A DNA stretch of 9,204 nt from contig JBJKRF010000031.1 in the NCBI GenBank assembly GCA_046704785.1, positions 1-9,204 on the forward strand. The letters run 5' to 3'. Below the pieces are notes generated by a model. The model saw only the letters and a program-made list of their open reading frames with translations. It made no database searches and had not been told where the DNA came from. Shown in pieces: positions 1 to 6,849 of the stretch (its first letter is position 1; each line of letters opens with the position of its first letter). The position numbers and the translations under genes were made by a program. The stretch comes from JBJKRF01 sp046704785 (GTDB lineage: Bacteria > Chloroflexota > Anaerolineae > Anaerolineales > Villigracilaceae).

Positions 1-48
1 ATATATGGCTTTTTCCTACAGAAACGAGCTTTGATCGTCAAATGCAGG

Positions 49-76
49 TTGAAATTAGATACCAATCTCGCATAAA
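49..76 (+). promoter_or_regulatory. weak candidate sigma70 promoter upstream of the cyclase gene
   Basis: TTGAAA (49-54; 5 of 6 to the -35 consensus) and CATAAA (71-76; 4 of 6 to the -10 consensus) are separated by 16 bases, predicting a start near 83. A dyad follows directly at 92-109. This is the best pair I could find between 1 and 310, but it is weak and would give a leader of about 230 bases. The real promoter could lie elsewhere, including left of the window. Confidence 0.28.
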
Positions 77-91
77 ATTGTAAAGGTGTTT

Positions 92-126
92 TTGCCCATA
101 ATTGGGCAATTCTGAACCGTGCCCAA
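92..126. promoter_or_regulatory. TTGGGCA/TGCCCAA inverted-repeat cluster, possible operator
   Basis: TTGCCCA (92-98), TGGGCAA (103-109) and TGCCCAA (120-126) occur within 35 bases. The first two form an 18-base dyad, TTGCCCATAATTGGGCAA. The second also pairs with the third across an 11-base loop. A fourth copy, TTGGGCA, lies at 305-311 and runs into the proposed start codon of the next gene, there preceded by CCATA as at 97-101. Otherwise 1-310 has no gene I can support. The repetition suggests a transcription-factor site or RNA structure, but the regulator is unknown. Confidence 0.4.
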
Positions 127-310
127 TTTTAGTTATCCTGGACTCACCAGCCGAAAAAAAAGTAAAATGGTTGCAAGAATGCGCAATATTGCGTCCTTTA
201 GGTATTTTTATCCGCGGGCATGATAGAAGACGAAAGCTGTCTGCAACGGATAGCTGCGCATCCATTGGAGCTGCCAGTTTTTATTTCAGTTTGACGGGGC
301 CATATTGGGC

Positions 311-3300
311 ATGCTTACATCAGGAAATTTTTACTTTACCGTACAGGTTTTAGCAGCGTTGGTTGCCGGCCTAGCGGCGGTGTTGCTCTGGCGACGGCGC
401 AACACCGCCGGGGGAATTTCATTGGCTCTGCTGATGTTATCCGTCACGGCCTGGGGATTAAGTGTCGCTCTGAAGGATGTCGTCCCCTTGCTATGGGCCA
501 AAATATTTTGGGCGAAAGCTGAAATTCTGGGAGCTTCCTGCTCGTCGGTTTTCTTTTTGCTCTTTGCGCTTGAATTTCAACGTCAGGATAATTTGTTGTC
601 GCGATCCAGGGCCTGGCTGTTGTGGCTGGGGCCTTTGCTTTTTGCGCTGCTGGCCGTTAGTAACGAATGGCATCATCTCTTTTGGGCAAACCTGACGATT
701 GACCCCGCCAGTGGAGGTTTGTTGGAATTTTCGGGGCCGTTCTACTGGGTCTACCTGGCGTATTACTACGCTTTGCGTTTACTGGGAAGCATTGTCTTGA
801 TTTGGGCGGTTGTCCGTTTTCCAGATAGCTACCGGGCCCAGACCATTACGATCATTGCCGGGGCCCTGGCGCCCTGGGCGCGCAGCCTGCTCGATTTTTT
901 CCTGTCCTATGGACGACCAGAATCTTTGGTGAGCCTTGAACCGCACCCGGGTTCTTATGCGCTCGCAGGCGCGATCCTGGCCTGGGGCGTTTTGCGTTAT
1001 CAACTTTTCGACCTGGTGCCGCTGGCGCGCAGCATCGTGCTCGAAAATTTGCACGATGCAATTTTCGTGCTCGACCCCATGAGACGGGTTGTGGATATCA
1101 ATCGTTATGCCGCCAACATCTTTGGCCTGACAACCGGCCAGGTGATTGGGCAGCCGTATGAGACTGTCCAGAGAAAGTTCCCGGCGCTTGTGGCAGATTT
1201 CGAACTCCCTGAAAGAGGAAGCCGTGAGATTTATTTGCCAGCCCCTATTGGCCAATACTTTTCTTATCGCGTTGATTCTGTTCGGGATAGACACCAACGA
1301 ATTCAAGGATGGTTGGTTACGCTCCAGAATATTACAGGATATAAAAAGTCGGAGCAGGCTTTGCTGGAGAGCGAAGCCAATTTGAGTGCGCTGCTGGAGG
1401 CGGTTCCACTGGCGATGACCATCAGCCGAATGAGCGATGGCTGTGTTGTGTATGCCAACCCGGCTGCCCTGGAATTGTTCGAGATCGACGCCCAAAATTA
1501 TGCGTCTACCAAAGCGCCGGGCCTGTACACGCAGCGCAAAGGTCGAAAGGCGCTGTTGCGGGCGCTGGAACAAGGGAAAGTCATCCGTAACCTGGAGACG
1601 ACCCTGCGCACGCCTTCAGGTAAAGAGCATTGGATCGTCTCGTCAATGCGCAAGATCGTCTTCAACGGGGAGGACTGCGTTTTGGGCACGCAGGTCGATA
1701 TCAGTCGCAGGAAAAAGTTGGAGGAAAACCTGCGTTCCAGCCAGGCGCAACTCAAAGTTGTTTTCGATTATGCCGGGGTAGGGATTCGGACCCTGGATAA
1801 AAACGGGAAATATACTTTTGTCAATCATTATTGGGCTGAAATGCTTCGGCGAGGTTCCGTTGAATTGATCGGCAAAGAAGAGACGGGTTTTTTGTATCCT
1901 AATGATGTCCCGTTTAATCAACAAAAGTTCGAGGAAGTCCTCGGCGGAGAGATCGATCAATACCATCTTGAAAATCGCTATCGGCGCCCCGATGGATCTT
2001 ATTTCTGGGCCTCCCTGACGGCCACGCCTATCCTGGGCATGAACGGGAAGCCAGATAGCGTCGTTGGTTTTATCATCGATATTACGAATCGCAAGCAGGC
2101 GGAAGCGGCGCTCAAGGCCACTGAACGCCGCTTCCGTGAGATATTGGAAAACGTTCACCTGCTCTCTGTCATGTTGGATTCTTTTGGGAATATCACCTTT
2201 TGTAATAGCCACATTCTGTCGGTGACGGGTTGGCAGGAAGAGGACTTGTTGGGGAGAAATTGGTTCGACGCCTTGGTTCCCTCGGAGCAATCGACCAAGA
2301 TGGAGTTCATGCGCGCCGTGCAACACGGGAATATCGTCTCCCGGCATGAAAGCTACATTTTGTCGCGTAATGGGGAGAAGCGCCTGATTTCGTGGAGCAA
2401 TATTCTCTTGAAGGATATTGGCGAACAACCCGTTGGCATGGCCAGCATTGGGGAGGATATTACCGAAAACCGCCAGCTTTACGAGGCGGAACGGGAACAA
2501 CGCATTTTTGCGCAGGCGCTGAAAGAGTCCAGCGCAGTGGTCACAGCTTCGCTTGACTTCGAAGAAACGTTGAATCGCATTCTCTTGAACGTGGGCAAGG
2601 TGGTACCCCATGATGCGGCAAACATCGCGCTCATCAAGAAGGGCAGGGTAGAGATTGTCCGTTCGAACGGCTACCAGCGGTTTGGAATTGGTGAGGAAGA
2701 CTTAAAAAGCGTCAAACTATCGCCGCGCCGGGTATGGAATTTGAAGCAAATGATCGAAACCAAGCAGCCAATCGTTATTCCGGATGTGCGAGAGGTTTCC
2801 TGGTGGAAAAATTTTGCTGTAACCCAATGGGTTCGTTCCTATTTGGGAGCGCCAGTGATTGTCAAAGACGAGGTCGTGGGATTTCTCAGCCTGGATAGCA
2901 GCGTTCCCGGATTTTTCAACCAGGATCATGCGCAACGCCTGGAGTCGTTCAGCGGGCAGGCGGCCATTGCCATCGAAAATGCCCGTCTGTTCGAGCAGAG
3001 CCAACATGAGTTGGAAGAACGTCGTCGCGCGCAACAGCGATTGCGACGTGTCAATAAGCGCCTGCAGACGCAGCTTGCCGAGATCGAAGCCTTGCAGGCT
3101 CAGCTTCACGAGCAGGCGATCCGCGATTCGTTGACCGGGTTGTATGATCGACGCCACATGGAGGAAACACTTTCGCATGAAATTGCCCGTACACTCAAGG
3201 ATGGGAGGCCTCTCAGCGTGGTCATGTTGGACATCGACAATCTCAGGGAAGCCAATGACCGTTTTGGACATTCCACCGGTGATGTGATTTTGAAAAAACT

Positions 3301-3625
3301 GGCCGATATGATTCAGCAGACCGCACACCAGGCTGATATTGTCTGTCGTTACGGCGGCGAGGAATTTTTCATTATTCTGCCTGGTATTTCAGTAGAGGAG
3401 GCCTATGAACACGCCGAAAAGTGGCGTAAAACTTTTGCCAAGACTCGTTTTTCCTGGCGACGACGAGACTTTTGGATGACCATTTCTGTGGGGATTGCCG
3501 GTGTCCCGAAGAATGGCAGGAACAGCAAGACTCTCTTTGCCAACGTGGATAAAGCGTTGTATGCGGCGAAACAAGATGGCAGAAATTGTGTCAGACTGGC
3601 CTCGTCTGTAGGGAAAAATGGATAA
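311..3625 (+). CDS. membrane sensor diguanylate cyclase (7TM-PAS x4-GAF-GGDEF)
   Basis: Predicted to make cyclic di-GMP from two GTP at the inner face of the membrane. With the ATG at 311 it has 1104 residues. About residues 1-232 are strongly hydrophobic and resemble the 7TM sensor region found at the N-terminus of some histidine kinases. PAS-like domains follow at about 245-345, 358-470, 477-595 and 606-720, several ending in the typical D-I-T/S-x-R-K motif. A GAF domain covers about 735-895, a charged coiled coil 896-935, and the GGDEF domain 936-1097. Visible catalytic features are DSLTGLYDRRH, MLDID (D974), N982, D991 and GGEEF at 1015-1019, so the enzyme is probably active. The product-inhibition RxxD site reads HQAD (H1006-D1009), so its arginine is missing. 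There is no EAL or HD-GYP domain. The start is uncertain: TTG at 305 is in frame and lies 5 bases after GGGG, whereas ATG 311 has poor Shine-Dalgarno support. The gene stands alone; its ligand cannot be inferred. Confidence 0.93.
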   Translation: MLTSGNFYFTVQVLAALVAGLAAVLLWRRRNTAGGISLALLMLSVTAWGLSVALKDVVPLLWAKIFWAKAEILGASCSSVFFLLFALEFQRQDNLLSRSRAWLLWLGPLLFALLAVSNEWHHLFWANLTIDPASGGLLEFSGPFYWVYLAYYYALRLLGSIVLIWAVVRFPDSYRAQTITIIAGALAPWARSLLDFFLSYGRPESLVSLEPHPGSYALAGAILAWGVLRYQLFDLVPLARSIVLENLHDAIFVLDPMRRVVDINRYAANIFGLTTGQVIGQPYETVQRKFPALVADFELPERGSREIYLPAPIGQYFSYRVDSVRDRHQRIQGWLVTLQNITGYKKSEQALLESEANLSALLEAVPLAMTISRMSDGCVVYANPAALELFEIDAQNYASTKAPGLYTQRKGRKALLRALEQGKVIRNLETTLRTPSGKEHWIVSSMRKIVFNGEDCVLGTQVDISRRKKLEENLRSSQAQLKVVFDYAGVGIRTLDKNGKYTFVNHYWAEMLRRGSVELIGKEETGFLYPNDVPFNQQKFEEVLGGEIDQYHLENRYRRPDGSYFWASLTATPILGMNGKPDSVVGFIIDITNRKQAEAALKATERRFREILENVHLLSVMLDSFGNITFCNSHILSVTGWQEEDLLGRNWFDALVPSEQSTKMEFMRAVQHGNIVSRHESYILSRNGEKRLISWSNILLKDIGEQPVGMASIGEDITENRQLYEAEREQRIFAQALKESSAVVTASLDFEETLNRILLNVGKVVPHDAANIALIKKGRVEIVRSNGYQRFGIGEEDLKSVKLSPRRVWNLKQMIETKQPIVIPDVREVSWWKNFAVTQWVRSYLGAPVIVKDEVVGFLSLDSSVPGFFNQDHAQRLESFSGQAAIAIENARLFEQSQHELEERRRAQQRLRRVNKRLQTQLAEIEALQAQLHEQAIRDSLTGLYDRRHMEETLSHEIARTLKDGRPLSVVMLDIDNLREANDRFGHSTGDVILKKLADMIQQTAHQADIVCRYGGEEFFIILPGISVEEAYEHAEKWRKTFAKTRFSWRRRDFWMTISVGIAGVPKNGRNSKTLFANVDKALYAAKQDGRNCVRLASSVGKNG

Positions 3626-3657
3626 GCTGGCTCTCCCGTTCATGGCGGGAAAACCTG

Positions 3658-3742
3658 AACCACGACGGTCACAACGGGGCGCGAAGGAGGGGCTTGCAAG
3701 CTTTTGCGCGTTTCCTTCGTGCTCGTCGTGTCGTTGGTGGTT
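3658..3742. repeat. 85-base imperfect inverted repeat of 9-base units
   Basis: The left arm (3658-3688) and the reverse complement of the right arm (3713-3742) match imperfectly over about 30 bases. Both begin AACCAC and end CGAAGGA. Each arm is made of 9-base units of the type CACnACGnn; the right arm read in reverse is CACCAACGA, CACGACGAG, CACGAAGGA. The 24-base centre contains the palindrome GCTTGCAAGC (3692-3701). It starts 33 bases after the stop of the cyclase gene. No T-run follows, so it is not a classical terminator. It looks like a dispersed intergenic repeat of the CACGAAGGA type, which could stabilise the upstream mRNA 3' end. Confidence 0.6.
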
Positions 3743-3845
3743 AAAAGAAGTGTTTCCTGTTAAAAACGGTTGAGCCGATAAGCTTCAAGCCAGACCTGCC
3801 ATCCGAATGATGAAAGAATCGTTAAATTTGCTAAAATTCCTGGAA

Positions 3846-3862
3846 AATTTGTTTGACAAATT
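3846..3862. promoter_or_regulatory. AATTTGT-TTG-ACAAATT dyad over the -35 box
   Basis: Perfect 7-base inverted arms, AATTTGT (3846-3852) and ACAAATT (3856-3862), flank TTG. The -35 hexamer TTGACA (3853-3858) lies inside the dyad. A protein bound here would block RNA polymerase, so it is a candidate repressor site for the RNase J promoter. The AT-rich composition makes a chance dyad possible. Confidence 0.35.
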
Positions 3863-3881
3863 CATCGTCTCTTGCTATACT
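3853..3881 (+). promoter_or_regulatory. strong sigma70-type promoter for the RNase J gene
   Basis: TTGACA (3853-3858, exact consensus) and TATACT (3876-3881, 5 of 6) are spaced by exactly 17 bases. Transcription should begin near 3888. The only gene downstream on this strand is the RNase J gene at 4214, which gives a leader of about 325 bases. This is the clearest promoter in the window. Confidence 0.82.
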
Positions 3882-3905
3882 GCGAACGATTTGGAAAGAC
3901 ATTAC

Positions 3906-3925
3906 CTGCCAAACGGCAGTTTTTT
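3906..3925 (+). terminator. short terminator-like hairpin just after the promoter
   Basis: CTGCC (3906-3910), loop AAAC, GGCAG (3915-3919), followed by six T (3920-3925). It lies only about 20 bases after the predicted transcription start. It has the form of a small intrinsic terminator and could act as an attenuator at the head of the RNase J leader. The 5-bp stem is short, so full termination is unlikely. GGCAGTT (3915-3921) can pair instead with AACTGCC (3992-3998), a 7-bp perfect match that would disrupt it. Confidence 0.4.
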
Positions 3926-3948
3926 CCAGCAAAATACCGGTCGTGTTA

Positions 3949-3974
3949 ACCCCGGCAGTACGCGGGGTATTTTT
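3949..3974 (+). promoter_or_regulatory. second leader hairpin with T-run
   Basis: ACCCCG (3949-3954) and CGGGGT (3963-3968) form a 6-bp GC-rich stem with an 8-base loop, followed by A and five T (3970-3974). It is the second terminator-like hairpin in the RNase J leader. Its 3' arm supplies GGGG, which could also act as a weak ribosome binding site for a 26-codon ORF beginning ATG at 3975, so alternative uses of this stretch are possible. Confidence 0.35.
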
Positions 3975-4064
3975 ATGTTTTCCACGAATTTAACTGCCAT
4001 GGGCGGTTCTATATCCTTTTGTCGTTCTCCAGGAGATTCATCGTCAGTTCTTTGAGCTTTTCCA

Positions 4065-4133
4065 TAGCGAGTAAGTGGATGTTGGCATGTATGCGGCGCT
4101 TCGCGCCAGTACATTGTTTGCTTTATCTCGCTG
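4065..4133 (+). promoter_or_regulatory. extended stem-loop in the RNase J leader
   Basis: Three nested stems can form: AGCGAG (4066-4071) with CTCGCT (4127-4132), ATGTA (4087-4091) with TACAT (4110-4114), and GGCGC (4095-4099) with GCGCC (4103-4107) over a TTC loop. There is no T-run and no gene here. It lies about 80 bases before the RNase J start. Nested pairing at three levels suggests a genuine RNA fold, perhaps one that RNase J itself recognises; that role is inference. Confidence 0.4.
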
Positions 4134-4213
4134 ATTTTGAGAGAGTTCATTATCTTGATGCTGCGGTGGGTTTCAGAGAACACGTTTCATAAAATGTGAG
4201 GCTTAAGAAAGTT

Positions 4214-5851
4214 ATGAGTAAAGAACTGAGAATCATCCCCTTGGGTGGATTGGGGGAAGTAGGCAAGAATATGATGGCCTACGAATTTAACGATCAGATC
4301 CTTGTCGTCGACGCCGGCCTGATGTTCCCCGATAACGATATGATCGGGGTGGATTATATTATCCCGGACTTCGAATATCTGTACGATAAGGGCCATCAGG
4401 TGGCCGGGATCATTATCACGCACGGCCACGAAGACCACATTGGCGCCCTCCACCACCTGCTTGGTCATGTGTCGGCGCCGGTGTTTGCGACGCAACTCAC
4501 CCTGGGTTTGATCGATGTCAAATTGGCCCGCAACGGCATGCCCAATAAAGCGGACTTGCGCCCCGTCAAAGCGGGAGAGACCGTCCAGATTGGGCCGTTC
4601 AAAGTCGAATTTTTCCATGTTTGCCATTCCATCCCGGATGCGGTCGGGCTGGCAATCAATTCCCCCGCCGGTTTGGTCGTCCATACTGGCGATTACAAGT
4701 TCGACCATACGCCTGTGGACAACTGGCCGACGGATTATGCCAAGCTGGCGGAACTCTCTGCCCGCGGCGTCGACCTGCTGCTGGCAGATTCGACCAACGC
4801 CGAACGCCCCGGTTGGACCCCCTCGGAGCGAGTCATTGGCCCGGCCTTCGATGCGGTCATCAAGCAAGCTCCGGGGCGCGTCATCATCGCCACATTTGCG
4901 TCGCTAATCTCGCGCATGCAACAGGCGGCCGATGCGGCGGTGCGCAACCATCGTAAGTTGGCTTTCGTCGGTACCAGCATGGTGGACAACGCCAAAATGG
5001 CGCGTAAACTTGGCTACCTGAAAGTGCCGGACGAAATACTTGTCAACATCGACAATGCTTTGAATTTGCCGCCCAGTCAGGTCGTTTTGTTGTGCACCGG
5101 TTCGCAGGGTGAACCCTCCTCGATTATCGGTCGGCTTTCGACGGGAACGAATCGCCAGTTCGACATCATCCCGAATGATACCGTTGTGATTTCCTCGCAT
5201 CCCATTCCGGGCAACGAAGAGACCATCAGCAAGACCATCAATCGCCTGCTGCGGCGGGGGGCCGAGGTGATTTACGATAGCATTGCGCCGGTGCATGTTT
5301 CGGGGCATGCCAGCCAGGAAGAGCAAAAGCTGATGCTGAACCTGGTGCGGCCCAGGCATTTCATGCCGATTCATGGCGAGTTGCGCCAGTTGCGCCGTCA
5401 TGCGGCCATGGCCGAACAAATGGGCTTCGACCGGGAAAATATCATCGTTGCTGAAAACGGCCAGGTGGTCGAATTGAAAAACGGCCATGTCAGCTTGGGC
5501 GAGCGCATTCCGGGGGGCTACGTCTTCGTGGAAGGCGGCAGCATTGGCGATGTGGATCATGCCGTGATGCGCGAGCGTGAGCAGTTGTCCCGCTCCGGTA
5601 TCTTCCTGGTCAATCTGAGCATCGATAAATATTCCAACCGTGTGCTCGACGAGCCGGAAATCATCACCCGTGGTTTCGTCTCACCCGAAGATGCCGAGAC
5701 GCTTTTACCGGCGGTGCGCCAACGCGTGCTCAACGTGATCCATGGCGGTGGCATGTCGGTCCAGAAAGACATCCAGGACGTGGTCAAGACGTTCCTGTAC
5801 AACGAGACCAAGCGCCGTCCCATGGTTTTCGTCACGCTGACGAAAGTTTGA
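4214..5851 (+). CDS. rnj: ribonuclease J (MBL-fold/beta-CASP exo- and endoribonuclease)
   Basis: RNase J degrades and matures mRNA and rRNA in the cytoplasm as a dimeric or tetrameric zinc enzyme. From ATG 4214 the protein has 545 residues, the usual family size. The opening LRIIPLGGLGEVGKNM is diagnostic. Metal and catalytic residues are all visible: HGHEDH at 70-75, H138 in VCHS, D160 in HTGDYKFD, H361 and H365 in HVSGHAS, and H387 in MPIHGE. DSTNAERPGWTPSE and the beta-CASP segment ATFASLISRMQQ lie between, and about 440-545 form the C-terminal domain. Start choice: GTG at 4196 is in frame and would add six residues (MRLKKV), but the family usually begins close to ATG 4214, and GAGG at 4198-4201 could serve it at a rather long spacing of 12 bases. 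It is a single-gene unit with its own promoter, a long structured leader and a strong terminator. It is a complete gene with no anomaly in key residues. Confidence 0.96.
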   Translation: MSKELRIIPLGGLGEVGKNMMAYEFNDQILVVDAGLMFPDNDMIGVDYIIPDFEYLYDKGHQVAGIIITHGHEDHIGALHHLLGHVSAPVFATQLTLGLIDVKLARNGMPNKADLRPVKAGETVQIGPFKVEFFHVCHSIPDAVGLAINSPAGLVVHTGDYKFDHTPVDNWPTDYAKLAELSARGVDLLLADSTNAERPGWTPSERVIGPAFDAVIKQAPGRVIIATFASLISRMQQAADAAVRNHRKLAFVGTSMVDNAKMARKLGYLKVPDEILVNIDNALNLPPSQVVLLCTGSQGEPSSIIGRLSTGTNRQFDIIPNDTVVISSHPIPGNEETISKTINRLLRRGAEVIYDSIAPVHVSGHASQEEQKLMLNLVRPRHFMPIHGELRQLRRHAAMAEQMGFDRENIIVAENGQVVELKNGHVSLGERIPGGYVFVEGGSIGDVDHAVMREREQLSRSGIFLVNLSIDKYSNRVLDEPEIITRGFVSPEDAETLLPAVRQRVLNVIHGGGMSVQKDIQDVVKTFLYNETKRRPMVFVTLTKV

Positions 5852-5888
5852 AAAAACAGGCTCCTGCAAAAGCAGGAGCCTGTTTTTT
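5851..5888. terminator. strong bidirectional intrinsic terminator
   Basis: A perfect 17-base inverted repeat (5851-5867 and 5872-5888) with an AAAA loop: six A, a GC-rich core CAGGCTCCTGC, its complement, then six T. The last base of the RNase J stop codon (TGA, 5849-5851) is the first base of the stem. Because A6 and T6 flank both sides, the same hairpin reads as a terminator on the minus strand, where it lies 28 bases beyond the stop of the convergent gene ending at 5916. Confidence 0.93.
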
Positions 5889-5915
5889 ACTCTCTGATTT
5901 TTAGCCGTTTGGCCG

Positions 5916-6836
5916 TTACTGTGAAAATTGCACAGTTACATTCAACTGAGTCGATTGTTGTGCTGTGGACAGCGCCTCGTAAACCAGGCATAAATAGGGG
6001 TGAGAAAACCCTAACTGTTCTTTGGTAAAAACTATGCCATAGACTTCGGGTGTCAGTGTTGTATGTGAAAGTTGGAAAGTAACATCGAATTTCCACAGTC
6101 TAAGATTTTCCCAATCCAGACTTGCCAACATTCCATCGACTTCGTTTGGGAAATTGTTAGTGTTGAAGACCAGTTCTTTTATGGCAATTCCTGGCTGGTC
6201 GAGCCTTGCGCCTTGGTTTTGTGGCTGAAAGCGCAGGGCGTACGAGGATTTGTCGGGCGCCGGCCCGGGTGCAATGCTCAACAGGTACCTGCTGGCAGCA
6301 AAATCTTCCCCGATACTTAACTGTAGTTTGATATCCGAAATATTGTTGATCTGCTCACAAACGCCGTACATCCCATGGATGTTCTGTATCACGTTGAACT
6401 TTACTTGTTGGCCTGACTCGGAAATCCCATAGGGCAAAAGGGATGGATCGTTCAAACAACTTTGGTCATTTAAGGCAGGTGCCGGGGTGCCGTTCAAATA
6501 AGGAAGCCAACTGCATTGCTGGGATACTGGTGGTAGTGTCGCTACTGGTATAGTAGACGGCGCAGAGCTTGCCGATGGCGGCGGGAGAGTCGCTATGGCG
6601 GTTGGTGTGCTTGTTGTCACTGCTGGGGGTGATATGGGCGTTGGTGCAGGATTTATGACTGGCGATATAAAAAGGCCGATCACCGCGCCGATCATTGCGC
6701 CAATGAGCATTCCTGTTAATAGTGCACGCCCTGAAAAGGTACTGCCTTTGCCAAGGTTAGCGCTAATGATGGTAGCCATGGCTCCAATAATTGCTGAGAT
6801 AATGCTGCTAAGTGCTGTGATTGCTGTGTCCGACAT
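5916..6836 (-). CDS. membrane-anchored protein, Pro/Thr/Ser linker, unknown extracytoplasmic domain
   Basis: I do not recognise a family. From ATG 6836 it has 306 residues; GTG 6848 is in frame but overlaps the Shine-Dalgarno GGAGGG (6846-6841) that sits 4 bases before this ATG, which fixes the start. Two hydrophobic segments (about 5-28 and 38-61) form a likely helical hairpin. The second carries a regular glycine zipper, G42, G46, G50, G54. A low-complexity linker rich in Pro, Thr, Ser and Ala spans about 62-105. The remaining 200 residues are polar and look beta-rich, with four cysteines (C108, C127, C160, C283) that could form disulfides outside the cell. This suggests a surface or periplasm-facing domain on a stalk, possibly oligomeric; function unknown. 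Its base composition looks more AT-rich than flanking mutY and RNase J, hinting at recent acquisition or weak selection. It converges on RNase J and lies downstream of mutY with a 128-base gap. Confidence 0.82.
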   Translation of the reverse strand: MSDTAITALSSIISAIIGAMATIISANLGKGSTFSGRALLTGMLIGAMIGAVIGLFISPVINPAPTPISPPAVTTSTPTAIATLPPPSASSAPSTIPVATLPPVSQQCSWLPYLNGTPAPALNDQSCLNDPSLLPYGISESGQQVKFNVIQNIHGMYGVCEQINNISDIKLQLSIGEDFAASRYLLSIAPGPAPDKSSYALRFQPQNQGARLDQPGIAIKELVFNTNNFPNEVDGMLASLDWENLRLWKFDVTFQLSHTTLTPEVYGIVFTKEQLGFSHPYLCLVYEALSTAQQSTQLNVTVQFSQ

Positions 6837-6849
6837 AATTCCCTCCACC

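Noticed and set aside
102..353. 83-codon ORF before and overlapping the cyclase start
   Set aside because: No ribosome site, no recognisable domain, and it overlaps the cyclase start out of frame. The minus-strand ORF at 38-265 is equally unsupported.
779..1573. 264-codon open frame opposite the cyclase gene
   Set aside because: It lies wholly antisense to a well-supported PAS-containing protein and its translation shows no recognisable domain. The same holds for 1643-2611 and 2717-3328 on the minus strand.
3634..3650. Small hairpin TCCCG/CGGGA after the cyclase stop as a terminator
   Set aside because: The stem is only 5 bp and it is followed by A residues rather than T on the plus strand.
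3658..3742. Inverted repeat as a CRISPR or insertion-sequence remnant
   Set aside because: There are no regularly spaced spacers, no transposase fragment and no target-site duplication; the units are directly adjacent 9-mers.
3975..4055. 26-codon ORF in the RNase J leader as a leader peptide
   Set aside because: It starts with ATG after GGGG at 7 bases, but that GGGG is in a hairpin arm, the composition is unremarkable, and there are no runs of regulatory codons. It is kept only as a remote possibility.
4187..4867. 226-codon minus-strand open frame opposite RNase J
   Set aside because: Shadow of a highly conserved gene; the translation has no family features and there is no ribosome site.
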